Shown here: positions 37,306-45,873 of the stretch, piece by piece
Numbering within the stretch: position 1 is the stretch's first letter
Layout: every line of letters starts with the position of its first letter
Source of the DNA: Fortiea contorta PCC 7126
GTDB taxonomy: Bacteria; Cyanobacteriota; Cyanobacteriia; Cyanobacteriales; Nostocaceae
Length of the DNA stretch: 64,000 nucleotides
Direction: 5' to 3'
Assembly: GCF_000332295.1 (NCBI RefSeq)
Contig: NZ_KB235930.1
Span: 4,677,895-4,741,894 of the forward strand
Position numbers and translations under genes: made by a program
Notes under the pieces: generated by a model
Told to the model about the DNA's origin: nothing
What the model saw: the letters and a program-made list of their open reading frames with translations, nothing else
The model's database searches: none

Positions 37306-39225
37306 ATGCAACTATTATTTTCGCATCTACCAACTGTGAAAAGTACTTTTTTAACCGCGCTGTTAACCAGTTTGCAAGTACTTTTTCCTGTCAGTTCAAC
37401 CTTAGCAACAGAAATCTGTCCTCCGGGAACAAAGCCAATAACTATCTATAGGAATAAGTCGAAGTTTCCTAATATTGATAGAAAGGGAAAAGCTAAAATT
37501 ATTTGTGTCGCTACAGGTACAATTGGCGATACCGTTTTTAGTGACATCAATGCTAACCACCAGCAAGATGCAGAGGAACCGGGTATAGGTGGTGTCGATG
37601 TTTACTTAAGAGATTTGCATGACAATGTAATTAGCACTACTACCACTGACAGTAACGGTAAATATAGCTTTTCTGATTTGCTACCGGGTTCGTACACAGT
37701 TACTGTTCCCCATATCCCTGATGGATTCACCCCGACTCTGATTCCACCCCACCCGATTACTCTCACGGATGGACAGCATTTTGACCAAGCTGATTTTGGT
37801 TTCCGTCCTCCCAGCAATGGCTGGATTGGTGATACTGTGTTCCGCGATCGCAATGGTAATGGTATTCAAGACAACAACGAACCCGGTATTCCTGACGTCA
37901 AGGTAACTCTGACCCTTGCTGATGGTACTACTCGCAGCACCACTACCGATGGGAATGGTCTATATAGTTTCTCCCATTTACCCCCTGGAGCTTATCAGGT
38001 CGCTGCTGATGTCCCTCCTCGCCATGTCCTCACCACTGGGGTGAATCCTTTCCATATCAATCTTTTACCCAACCAACATCTAGATCATGCTGACTTTGGC
38101 TTCCGTAAAAACTTATCTGACGGCGGTAGCATCGGTGATACAGTGTTTAGCGATCGCAACGGTAACGGTATTCAAGACAACAATGAACCCGGAATTCCTA
38201 ATGTCCTGTTGACTCTGACTCTACCAGGAACTGACGGGATTTTGGGCAATGACGATGACACAACGCAAACAACAACTACCAACGACAACGGTAATTACAA
38301 TTTCCAAAATCTCCCAGCAGGTAACTACAAAGTCACGGTCACTCCACCTGCAGATTTTCCAGAAATTACCACCGGTAATCTCCAAGTTCATCTGAGTCTC
38401 GCAGCGAGGGAATCGCGGACGGATGTTGACTTTGGTTTCAAGCGATCGCTCAATGGTTCTATAGGTGATTTTGTCTTTAACGATCAAAATCGAGATGGTG
38501 CGTTAAATTCCGGTGACATAGGTTTACCAAATGTCAAGTTAACTCTGAAAAATACCGATGGTGAGATAGTTGCTACCACCACCAGCGATCGCAACGGTAA
38601 CTATCTCTTTACCGATTTACCGTTAGGAAGCTACACGGTAGAAGTCTCACAATTGGACAACTTCAACTCCACGACCAAAACTATTTTGTTTGTGAACTTA
38701 ACAACAGATGCACCAGATAATCTAGACATTGATTTTGGTTTTGCTAATAACAACTTAGTCCCAGAAGAAGTTAGTTTGCGATTAGTGAAACGAATTACCG
38801 CCGTCCTCAAAAACGATGGTCAACGTTTCCAATACAGCAGCTTCATCGATGATCCCAACGATAAAGATGACGAACAAATACAACCAAATCCTCTTGGTCA
38901 ATATGAATTATTAACACGTTTATCCAGCGGTGACGAAGTAGAATATACCATCTATTTCCGCACTGGTCAGGCTTTAGAAAATCTCACCATCTGTGACTTA
39001 ATTCCTCAAGGTACAACTTATGTTAATAACAGTATTTCTGTTACTAATGTTGGTTTTGGTGCAGAGCAAGGTAGATTTTTTTCGCCTTTAACGCCCTTAG
39101 AAGATGTTCCACAAAGTCAAGCTTGTGAGAATCGTCATAATATTAATGGAACGGTGATTGTTAAATTAGGAAACATAGCTGGAGGACAATTTGGGCTGGT
39201 GAGGTTTCGTGTCAAAATTGATTGA
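37306..39225 (+). CDS. Secreted protein of four SdrD B-like domains
   Basis: 639 residues from the ATG at 37306, which begins the signal peptide (MQLLFSHLPTVKSTFLTALL, cut near TLATE); the frame is open back to 37177 inside the mobile element, but that part has no conserved sequence. Four ~105-residue SdrD B-like/Cna-type repeats follow, each starting IGDTVFxDxNxNxxQD and containing TTDSNGKYSFSDLLPGSYTV-like turns. Asp/Asn-rich loops suggest calcium binding. The C-terminal ~160 residues are a DUF11-like domain (EYTIYFRTGQALENLTICDLIPQGTTYVNNS). Probably a surface fibre or adhesin-type protein. Confidence 0.8.
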   Translation: MQLLFSHLPTVKSTFLTALLTSLQVLFPVSSTLATEICPPGTKPITIYRNKSKFPNIDRKGKAKIICVATGTIGDTVFSDINANHQQDAEEPGIGGVDVYLRDLHDNVISTTTTDSNGKYSFSDLLPGSYTVTVPHIPDGFTPTLIPPHPITLTDGQHFDQADFGFRPPSNGWIGDTVFRDRNGNGIQDNNEPGIPDVKVTLTLADGTTRSTTTDGNGLYSFSHLPPGAYQVAADVPPRHVLTTGVNPFHINLLPNQHLDHADFGFRKNLSDGGSIGDTVFSDRNGNGIQDNNEPGIPNVLLTLTLPGTDGILGNDDDTTQTTTTNDNGNYNFQNLPAGNYKVTVTPPADFPEITTGNLQVHLSLAARESRTDVDFGFKRSLNGSIGDFVFNDQNRDGALNSGDIGLPNVKLTLKNTDGEIVATTTSDRNGNYLFTDLPLGSYTVEVSQLDNFNSTTKTILFVNLTTDAPDNLDIDFGFANNNLVPEEVSLRLVKRITAVLKNDGQRFQYSSFIDDPNDKDDEQIQPNPLGQYELLTRLSSGDEVEYTIYFRTGQALENLTICDLIPQGTTYVNNSISVTNVGFGAEQGRFFSPLTPLEDVPQSQACENRHNINGTVIVKLGNIAGGQFGLVRFRVKID

Positions 39226-39274
39226 AAAATGGGAAGTTTAGAGTCAATTTTTTGGTGTTGAGGCTTGTTTAATA

Positions 39275-39301
39275 CCAATTCGCAATTCGCAATTCGCAAT
39301 T
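39275..39301. repeat. (aattcgc)n tandem repeat, second copy
   Basis: Same heptamer as at 12193-12224, again just downstream of a gene for an exported protein. Confidence 0.7.
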
Positions 39302-39384
39302 AATAAATTCAGATTGTATCTAGGTTTCAAGGTTTGAATCTGTTGCCGAATTTTAGAGAATTGGTATAAATTGAATTTAAACGC

Positions 39385-39545
39385 AAAGTCACGCGGAGAG
39401 AACTTGCGTGCGCGGGTTTCCGAGGCAGTGCGTTGCGGAGAGAAGCGCCGTGCGGGGGTTCCCCCCGTTGAGGCGACTTCGGGGGGTTCCCCCCGTTGTA
39501 GCAACTGCCGTCGCGTTGAGCAAAGTTCGGGAGGTAAGCGCAAAG
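39385..39545. repeat. GC-rich dispersed repeats (gggggttccccccgttg)
   Basis: GGGGGTTCCCCCCGTTG occurs twice (39454-39470 and 39482-39498) among cgttgcggagagaag-type fragments common between cyanobacterial genes. Reading frames across it are artefacts. Confidence 0.6.
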
Positions 39546-39558
39546 GAATGTGAGGTAG

Positions 39559-41403
39559 TTATGGTTTTGTGGAGGGGGTGGGTCTGGGTTGAGAGAGTGT
39601 TTGTTTGGCTAGGTTATCGGCAGCTTGTTTAAATAATGGTTCTAGTTTTTCCTGCCAATATTTAATGTTGGGCAACTTTTCGGGATTGTCTCTAAATGCT
39701 AGAACTTTATCCCATTGTCCTTGTTCAATGGCGGTGTTGATATCGTTGAATATAGCATCTGCTTTTGCCCAGTCTTGTTGCCATTGGGCAATCATTGCGG
39801 CTGTTTCTTGGAAGCTAGAAGCGGCATTTTCTGGAAGAGATTTCAACAGGGCGATCGCTCCTGGTAAATCTCCTGACTCATACTTTTGTTGTGCTTTTTC
39901 TAAGATGGCTTTACTGTTATCAATCGGTTGAGATTTTTCGGTGTTAGCGATGAAGGGTTCGGTGCTGAATGGTTCTGGTTTTTTAGTTGCAGAAGTTACT
40001 GAATTGACAAGTTTTGGTTTTGGTTGAGTAGCGATTAAGGTATTATCGTCTACTGTTTTGATAGCGATGTTTTTTTCTTGGAGACATGATACCCATTGCT
40101 GATTATTATTAATTACATCAGCGTGCGCCCAAGCCACGTTTCCTGAGTTGAGTTTCAGTTCCACCCAACCCCGTTTTGTTTGTTTGCCGGTGACTACAAA
40201 TTTGGTGTCTTTAGCGATTGTTTGGACAATATTATCAGCATTAATTGAACTGGGTTCGGAACGAATATTAGAATTGCCTACAACTACTGCTGCACATTGG
40301 TTGCCGGAGAGTATATCACCACCAGTCCAATTGCTAGCTAAATTTTTCACATTCGGATAAACGTGAGAGACTAAAGCTGCCGCACCACCTGCTAATAATA
40401 GACCCACGCACAATGGTAAGGGGTCTGGTTTACTGGTGTCTTGGCGGGGAGGTTTCGCTACTGCTCGATTCACCGGCGCCACGGCGATGGTTTGTTGGCG
40501 CGATTCTGGGAATGGTTGGGGCGTAGGTCTGTTGTTGACGGTGTGGGAAGCTTTTTGGGGTGCGGAAATGGCAGAGACGGGGTTAAAGACTTCCTGGAGG
40601 GCTTGTAGTGCAGCTTTGGCGCTTTGATAGCGGTCTTTGAAGTGATAGCGCACCATTGTGCTTAATATTGCTGCTAACCGAGAACTCACGGGTGCTAAAT
40701 GTTGCCAGATAATTTCACCTGTGTCTTGGTCTTCTTCTAATTGGGCGGCGGGGATTCCTGTCAGGGCTTGAATGGCAATGATTCCCAAGGAATAAATATC
40801 ACTGTTGGGGCGGGGTTTGCCTTGTCCTTGTTCCGTAGGCATGTAACCAGGTGTGCCGATTACTACCGTGGCGGTGGGTTGTCCGGCGACTGTGGCGATG
40901 GGATTTCGCAGTTGTTTGACTGCACCAAAGTCTACTAAAACTAATTGATTATCGGCGGTGCGACGGATGATGTTATCGGGTTTGATATCGCGGTGAATCA
41001 CGCCTTGGCTATGGACAAATTCGAGAATACCTAAGACTTCTTGTAATAGTTGAATTACTTGGTTTTCACTCCAGCGCTTACCGGGTAAAAGTTCTTCACC
41101 GAGGGTGTTTCCTTCGATAAATTCTTGAACTAAATAAAATTCTTGGTTTTCGTCAAAGTATGCTAAGAGTCTGGGTATTTGATGGTGATTACCCAAATGC
41201 TCTAGGGTTTCGGCTTCGCTGTGGAACAGACGCTTGGCGGTGTCAAAAACTTTGGGGTCGGAACTGGCGGGTTTGAGGTGTTTGACCACGCAAATCGGGT
41301 TTCCTGGCCGCCTAGTATCTTGGGCAATATAGGTTTGACCAAATCCTCCGGTAGCGAGGACTCTAATTACTTGGTAGCGATGGTCTAGTAGTTTGCCGAT
41401 CAT
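39559..41403 (-). CDS. Membrane-bound Ser/Thr protein kinase with SH3-like domain
   Basis: 614 residues. A Hanks-type kinase fills ~1-275: GGFGQTYIAQ loop, Lys41 in VVKHLK, HRDIKPDNII, DFGAVK and GTPGYMPTEQ. A Pro/Thr linker, a membrane helix (PLPLCVGLLLAGGAAALVSH, ~330-350) and an SH3b-like domain (NSNIRSEPSSINADNIVQTIAKDTKFVVTGKQ) follow. The C-terminus is helical and TPR-like (KYESGDLPGAIALLKSLPENA). The orientation puts the kinase in the cytoplasm and the SH3b part outside, where it could sense cell-wall material. The target is unknown. Confidence 0.87.
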   Translation of the reverse strand: MIGKLLDHRYQVIRVLATGGFGQTYIAQDTRRPGNPICVVKHLKPASSDPKVFDTAKRLFHSEAETLEHLGNHHQIPRLLAYFDENQEFYLVQEFIEGNTLGEELLPGKRWSENQVIQLLQEVLGILEFVHSQGVIHRDIKPDNIIRRTADNQLVLVDFGAVKQLRNPIATVAGQPTATVVIGTPGYMPTEQGQGKPRPNSDIYSLGIIAIQALTGIPAAQLEEDQDTGEIIWQHLAPVSSRLAAILSTMVRYHFKDRYQSAKAALQALQEVFNPVSAISAPQKASHTVNNRPTPQPFPESRQQTIAVAPVNRAVAKPPRQDTSKPDPLPLCVGLLLAGGAAALVSHVYPNVKNLASNWTGGDILSGNQCAAVVVGNSNIRSEPSSINADNIVQTIAKDTKFVVTGKQTKRGWVELKLNSGNVAWAHADVINNNQQWVSCLQEKNIAIKTVDDNTLIATQPKPKLVNSVTSATKKPEPFSTEPFIANTEKSQPIDNSKAILEKAQQKYESGDLPGAIALLKSLPENAASSFQETAAMIAQWQQDWAKADAIFNDINTAIEQGQWDKVLAFRDNPEKLPNIKYWQEKLEPLFKQAADNLAKQTLSQPRPTPSTKP

Positions 41404-41566
41404 ATCCCCTCCCCAGGGTTAACACCTAAGTTTTGCCGATGGTGATCAATATCTCCAAATTTTCTGTGATCAAATCCGCTATCTTGAGAAAAGATTTGGA
41501 AAAAATACGCACTTTTTCATCAATGCCAAATTGTGAACTTTTTTTGCAATATCCTCTTGATTACCA

Positions 41567-42052
41567 ATGCCACCTAAAATAAACAATTCAGTTGCATGGC
41601 AGCAGGCTGAACTCCTCATGCAACCTGCTTTCATTCGTGTGGTCGATAATATTCGCAAGCACCTAGATGTGTCTCCTTGGACGGGGACTTACCATGATGT
41701 CCTAGTTTGGCCTGCGGGGACGACTGAAGAAACAAAAGCGATCGTCACGGAGTTGTTGCAAGAAATGGAAACCGCAACACCTGACCGAGGAGATGTCATC
41801 AGAGAGTATCTGGCGCGGATGCCAATGCCCCATCCAGGATATCATCTGCGTTTACAGCGTCAAGGGCAGGAGGTCAGCATTGATTTGTGGGAATTGTGTT
41901 ATCAAATATGTTTTTTGAATTACACACCAGAGCAAGAAGTAGCTGATATTGATACTAGTTTAATTGATGAAAGGGGGGAGGTGGATTGGTTGCGTTTGGA
42001 GGCGAAAACTAAGGAGACAGTGGGTGAGGTATTTGCTAATTTATCGGCATAG
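41567..42052 (+). CDS. Conserved cyanobacterial protein of unknown function
   Basis: 161 residues, soluble, no signal peptide. Conserved-looking segments are MQPAFIRVVDNIRKHLDVSPW, TYHDVLVWPAGTT, MPMPHPGYHLRLQRQGQEVSIDLWELCYQICF and TSLIDERGEVDWLRLEAKTKETV. It is 8 bp from a glutaredoxin-like gene and upstream of murE on the same strand, so the three probably share a transcript. No motif gives a function. Confidence 0.75.
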   Translation: MPPKINNSVAWQQAELLMQPAFIRVVDNIRKHLDVSPWTGTYHDVLVWPAGTTEETKAIVTELLQEMETATPDRGDVIREYLARMPMPHPGYHLRLQRQGQEVSIDLWELCYQICFLNYTPEQEVADIDTSLIDERGEVDWLRLEAKTKETVGEVFANLSA

Positions 42053-42060
42053 GAAAATAA

Positions 42061-42345
42061 ATGCGATTGATTTTATACAGTAAACCCGGTTGTCATTTGT
42101 GTGAGGGTTTGCAGGAAAAGTTGACACAAATTGTGGAAATGGGCAACTTTGCGGCTCTAGAGTTAGAAGTGCGGGATATTACAATTCGTGAAGATTGGTT
42201 ACTGGCTTATCAGTATGAAGTGCCAGTTTTATTTTTAGTTAACCATGAACAGCTAGGCGCGGTGGAACAACCTTTACCGCGTCCTTCTCCCCGTGCTAGT
42301 GTGCAACTTTTGGAGCGAATGCTGCATCAGTATTTATCCAATTAG
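42061..42345 (+). CDS. Glutaredoxin-like protein (DUF836 type)
   Basis: 94 residues with a thioredoxin fold: ILYSKPGCHLCEGLQEKL carries a CHLC active-site pair near residues 10-13, VRDITIREDWLLAYQYEVPVLFLV supplies the cis-Pro (VPV), and HEQLGAVEQPLPRPSP ends the domain. This is a small thiol-redox protein of the glutaredoxin-like family common in cyanobacteria. It lies 8 bp after the preceding gene and 52 bp before murE. The partner is unknown. Confidence 0.85.
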   Translation: MRLILYSKPGCHLCEGLQEKLTQIVEMGNFAALELEVRDITIREDWLLAYQYEVPVLFLVNHEQLGAVEQPLPRPSPRASVQLLERMLHQYLSN

Positions 42346-42397
42346 CAGAAAATAATGCAGAATAAGCGCAAGTGAAGTGTGTGACGAGGTTCACAAG

Positions 42398-43900
42398 ATG
42401 AAATTGCGGGAATTGTTGGCAGCGGTGGATGGAATTGAGCAGTTACCTGATGCTCCTGGTTTTGGGGATGTGCAGGTAACAGGTTTAAAAACGAATTCTC
42501 ATGCTTGCGGTGTGGGAGATTTGTTTATAGGGATGCCGGGATTAAGGGTGGATGGTGGGGAATTTTGGCCGAGTGCTCTAGCTGCTGGTGCGGTGGGGGC
42601 GATTGTGTCTGTTGAAGCTTTGCAAAAACAGCCGCCTCATTCTCAGGCTTTGGTAATCAGTGCGGCTAATATGGCTCAAGTTTGTGGTCAGATAGCCAGC
42701 GCTTTTTACGGTTATCCTGGGCACAAGTTACAGTTGGTCGGTGTGACTGGTACTAATGGTAAAACTACGACTACTCATTTAATTGAGTTTTTGTTAACTA
42801 GGGCTAATTTACCCACGGCTTTGATGGGGACGCTTTACACTCGCTGGCCTGGTTTTGAGCAAACTGCTATCCACACGACGCCGTTTGCGGTGGAATTACA
42901 ACAGCAACTGGGAGAAGCTGTCGCTGCTGGTTGTGAGTTTGGGGTGATGGAGGTGAGTTCCCATGCTTTAGCTCAGGGGCGAGTTTTGGGTTGTCAATTC
43001 CGGGTGGGTGTGTTCAGTAATTTGACTCAAGACCATCTGGATTATCACCGGGATATGGAAGATTATTTTGCGGCGAAGGCGTTGTTGTTTAGTCCTGATT
43101 ATCTCCAGGGACGAGCAATTATTAATGCTGATGATGGTTATGGTAAACGTTTAATTGCTGGCTTGAGTCGGGAGCGGGTTTGGAGCTACAGCGTCAATGA
43201 TAACAGTGCAGATTTATGGATGAGTGATTTAAAAACTCAGCCGAACGGTGTCAGCGGGATTTTGCATACACCCCATGGTGATGTGGCGTTGCGATCGCCT
43301 TTGGTTGGTCAATATAATTTAGAAAATCTGTTGGCTGCGGTAGGTGCGGTTTTAGATTTGGGGTTAGATTTACAGTTAGTGGCGGCGACTGTATCTGAGT
43401 TTCCCGGTGTTCCTGGGAGAATGGAGCAGGTACAAATCGTTCCTGAACAAGATATCAGCGTGATTGTTGATTATGCTCACACTCCAGATAGTTTAGAAAA
43501 TTTGCTCAAAGCTGCGCGTCCATTTATTCCTGGTCGGGTGATTTGTGTGTTTGGCTGTGGGGGCGATCGCGATCGCACCAAGCGTCCGAAAATGGGTAAA
43601 ATCGCCGCTGAGTTAGCCGATGTGGCGGTGGTAACATCCGATAATCCCCGGACTGAAGACCCGGAACGAATTTTGCAAGATGTATTAGCGGGGATTCCTG
43701 ACTCTATCACACCGATTGTGATTAGCGATCGCGCTACCGCTATCCGAACTGCAATTCTCCAAGCCCAACCGGGAGATGGCGTCTTGTTAGCTGGTAAGGG
43801 TCATGAAGACTATCAAATTCTGGGAACCGAAAAAATCCACTTTGACGACCGAGAACAAGCGCGAGAGGCTTTACAGGCTAGATTGAGTAGTCAAAATTAA
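42398..43900 (+). CDS. murE: UDP-MurNAc-L-Ala-D-Glu:meso-diaminopimelate ligase
   Basis: 500 residues from the ATG at 42398 (a GTG at 42377 opens the frame earlier). It adds meso-diaminopimelate to the peptidoglycan precursor in the cytoplasm. VGVTGTNGKTTTTHL is the ATP loop, HTTPFAVELQQQL and VMEVSSHALAQGR are MurE motifs, and TSDNPRTEDPERI contains the DNPR that marks the diaminopimelate-adding form. Two HIP1 or HIP1-like sites lie in the gene. It follows the glutaredoxin-like gene. Confidence 0.95.
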   Translation: MKLRELLAAVDGIEQLPDAPGFGDVQVTGLKTNSHACGVGDLFIGMPGLRVDGGEFWPSALAAGAVGAIVSVEALQKQPPHSQALVISAANMAQVCGQIASAFYGYPGHKLQLVGVTGTNGKTTTTHLIEFLLTRANLPTALMGTLYTRWPGFEQTAIHTTPFAVELQQQLGEAVAAGCEFGVMEVSSHALAQGRVLGCQFRVGVFSNLTQDHLDYHRDMEDYFAAKALLFSPDYLQGRAIINADDGYGKRLIAGLSRERVWSYSVNDNSADLWMSDLKTQPNGVSGILHTPHGDVALRSPLVGQYNLENLLAAVGAVLDLGLDLQLVAATVSEFPGVPGRMEQVQIVPEQDISVIVDYAHTPDSLENLLKAARPFIPGRVICVFGCGGDRDRTKRPKMGKIAAELADVAVVTSDNPRTEDPERILQDVLAGIPDSITPIVISDRATAIRTAILQAQPGDGVLLAGKGHEDYQILGTEKIHFDDREQAREALQARLSSQN

Positions 43901-44325
43901 TCAACACAGCAGACATCAGCAATAGACCAAAAGCCCCTGCGGGAGGAACGGGAACTGTTCACAGTTAAGAGTTCCTATTCCCTATTCCCCGCGATGCACT
44001 GAAGCTCACTCGAAGTGTCCCCTGTTCCCTCTTTCAGCTAAATTCTATATTTAGAAACTTCAAATCAGCTTGCCACGGTTGATGCTAAATGATAAACTCC
44101 ATTAGCCTCATCAGTAATGATTAATTAAATGAACAAATTTAAATATTACTAATATTGGCAATAGGGATATAAAGAGTTGATTATGGAAAGAACACAGATA
44201 CATTCAATTCTGTTAAATTGCATAATTATTCGTAATTAATATTTACTTCCGAAGATTGTTTGTCATAAATTTACATATATCTCTTATCAAAGTCATTCTT
44301 TATTCTCCCTGGTTGTGGTTGACTC
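43901..44325. other. Spacer with ttccctg-type repeats
   Basis: 425 bp. It includes ttcctattccctattcccc-like repeats at 43,970-44,035, then AT-rich DNA without genes. It presumably includes the promoter of the next gene. Confidence 0.5.
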
Positions 44326-45780
44326 ATGAATGAATCTCTGGCTCAGGATTTATCCCTCTATCAGATAGCTTTGGGAGTGCAAGAGCCTCCCCAGCAACTA
44401 TGCCTCAGTCCGGCGACTCTGCTATCATTAGTCAAATCACAAATTGACTTATTGATTGAGCGGCAAATTCAAGCTACTGTGTGGGTGAAGCTGCCACCAG
44501 GAAAAATTTGGTATTCAGAATTAACTCGTTATCAATCTTCTGTAAATGCTGCTAATGTCATTTATAATTGCCAATTAATAGAGAGAAGGAGAGACAGAAA
44601 TTCATCTAGTTCTCCGTCCCCAATTCATATAAAAGCGCGGGAAGAATTCCGCACAGAGAAGACATTGATTAATCAAGTAGGTGTGCAGTTGTTACCAAAT
44701 AGGTCACTGCAACGAGAATATTTTTTACTTGTGTTGTCACCGCAGTTTAGCAGTTTAATTGTGGCTCGTAGACCATTAAAAAGACGCAAAACCCGCTTGC
44801 TACCGAGAACTAACACTACTAAAACCCCTCCATTGCTGACAATAACTACCTTAGAAAATAAGGTAATTCAGGAAGTATTAGATGGGATAAAACAACAGGT
44901 GAGAACGCCAGCAGTATCGGCGATCGCCCAGACTGATTTTATTTGCTCCACCACACCAGAACCAGCCTTAATCAGTCAATTATTAGCGCAACAACTACAA
45001 CGGCAAAACGAAGTTAATCGCCAAATTATAACTCGGCAACTAGGAAAATTACGACAACAAAATCAACAATTGCAAAAAAAAGAGCAACTCAAAGATGAAT
45101 ATTTAAGCAACGTCTGCCAAGAATTGCGGACACCTCTGACACATATGAAAACATCCCTGTCGTTGTTAAATTCTCCTAATCTCAAGCCGCAGCAAAAACA
45201 ACGATATTTCCAGATGCTAAATACACAGTGCGATCGCCAAAATTCCCTAATTAGTGGTTTATTGGCTCTAGTGAATCTAGAACGGAATTTAGCGGGGATG
45301 GCGTTGGAGACAGTACACCTGTCAGATATAGTACCCGGCGTAGTTAGTACTTACCAACCAGTAGCACAAGAAAAAGGCATCATGCTAGCCTACACCATAC
45401 CCACCGAACTTCCACCCGTGCGGTGTGTGAGCGGTGGAGTCCGGCTGATCGTCATTAATTTGCTACACAATAGTATTAAGTTTACTACTAACGGTGGTCA
45501 AGTGTGGGTGCGGGCACGTGCCCACGGCGATTATGTGCAATTAGAATTCCGTGACACAGGTGTGGGGATTGCAGAAAATGAAATTCCCAAAATCTTTGAC
45601 AGCTTTTACCGGGCGCGTTCTAGCGCTACCGAAGACTCTAACGCTCCTGGATTAGGCTTGACAATTGTGCAGCAATTACTTTGGCGCTCTGGTGGCTCAA
45701 TTTCCGTGAAAAGCAAGCTGTATGAAGGTTCCAGCTTTGTAGTCCAGCTAGCGATCGCTCGTGACTCTGTGAGAATATAA
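44326..45780 (+). CDS. Histidine-kinase-like protein lacking the phospho-acceptor His
   Basis: 484 residues. The N-terminal ~240 residues are a sensor region (REYFLLVLSPQFSSLIVA around 130-147) that I think is DICT-like. A coiled coil (~225-258) leads to a HisKA-like segment at 261-275, reading SNVCQELRTPLTHMK. The usual His is Gln265 (codon CAA). The ATPase domain looks intact: N box with N378 and N382 (INLLHNSIKF), DTGVGI at 410-415, GLGL at 442-445. It should bind ATP but cannot autophosphorylate at the normal site. It is convergent with a related protein with the opposite defect. Gln at this site may be a family trait rather than a mutation. Confidence 0.8.
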   Translation: MNESLAQDLSLYQIALGVQEPPQQLCLSPATLLSLVKSQIDLLIERQIQATVWVKLPPGKIWYSELTRYQSSVNAANVIYNCQLIERRRDRNSSSSPSPIHIKAREEFRTEKTLINQVGVQLLPNRSLQREYFLLVLSPQFSSLIVARRPLKRRKTRLLPRTNTTKTPPLLTITTLENKVIQEVLDGIKQQVRTPAVSAIAQTDFICSTTPEPALISQLLAQQLQRQNEVNRQIITRQLGKLRQQNQQLQKKEQLKDEYLSNVCQELRTPLTHMKTSLSLLNSPNLKPQQKQRYFQMLNTQCDRQNSLISGLLALVNLERNLAGMALETVHLSDIVPGVVSTYQPVAQEKGIMLAYTIPTELPPVRCVSGGVRLIVINLLHNSIKFTTNGGQVWVRARAHGDYVQLEFRDTGVGIAENEIPKIFDSFYRARSSATEDSNAPGLGLTIVQQLLWRSGGSISVKSKLYEGSSFVVQLAIARDSVRI

Positions 45781-45791
45781 GCTTACATGTA

Positions 45792-45813
45792 GAGACGTAA
45801 AATTTTACGTCTC
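45792..45813. terminator. Palindromic terminator between convergent kinase-like genes
   Basis: GAGACGTAAAATTTTACG continues as a perfect 22-bp palindrome with A/T runs at its centre and flanks. It would act in both directions. It resembles the larC terminator and the repeats near 25.5 kb. Confidence 0.65.
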
Positions 45814-45873
45814 CACAAAAATTTTGGTGCAATGCCAAATTGTTTTCATACCTTCCATCACCAACGCCTTAAT

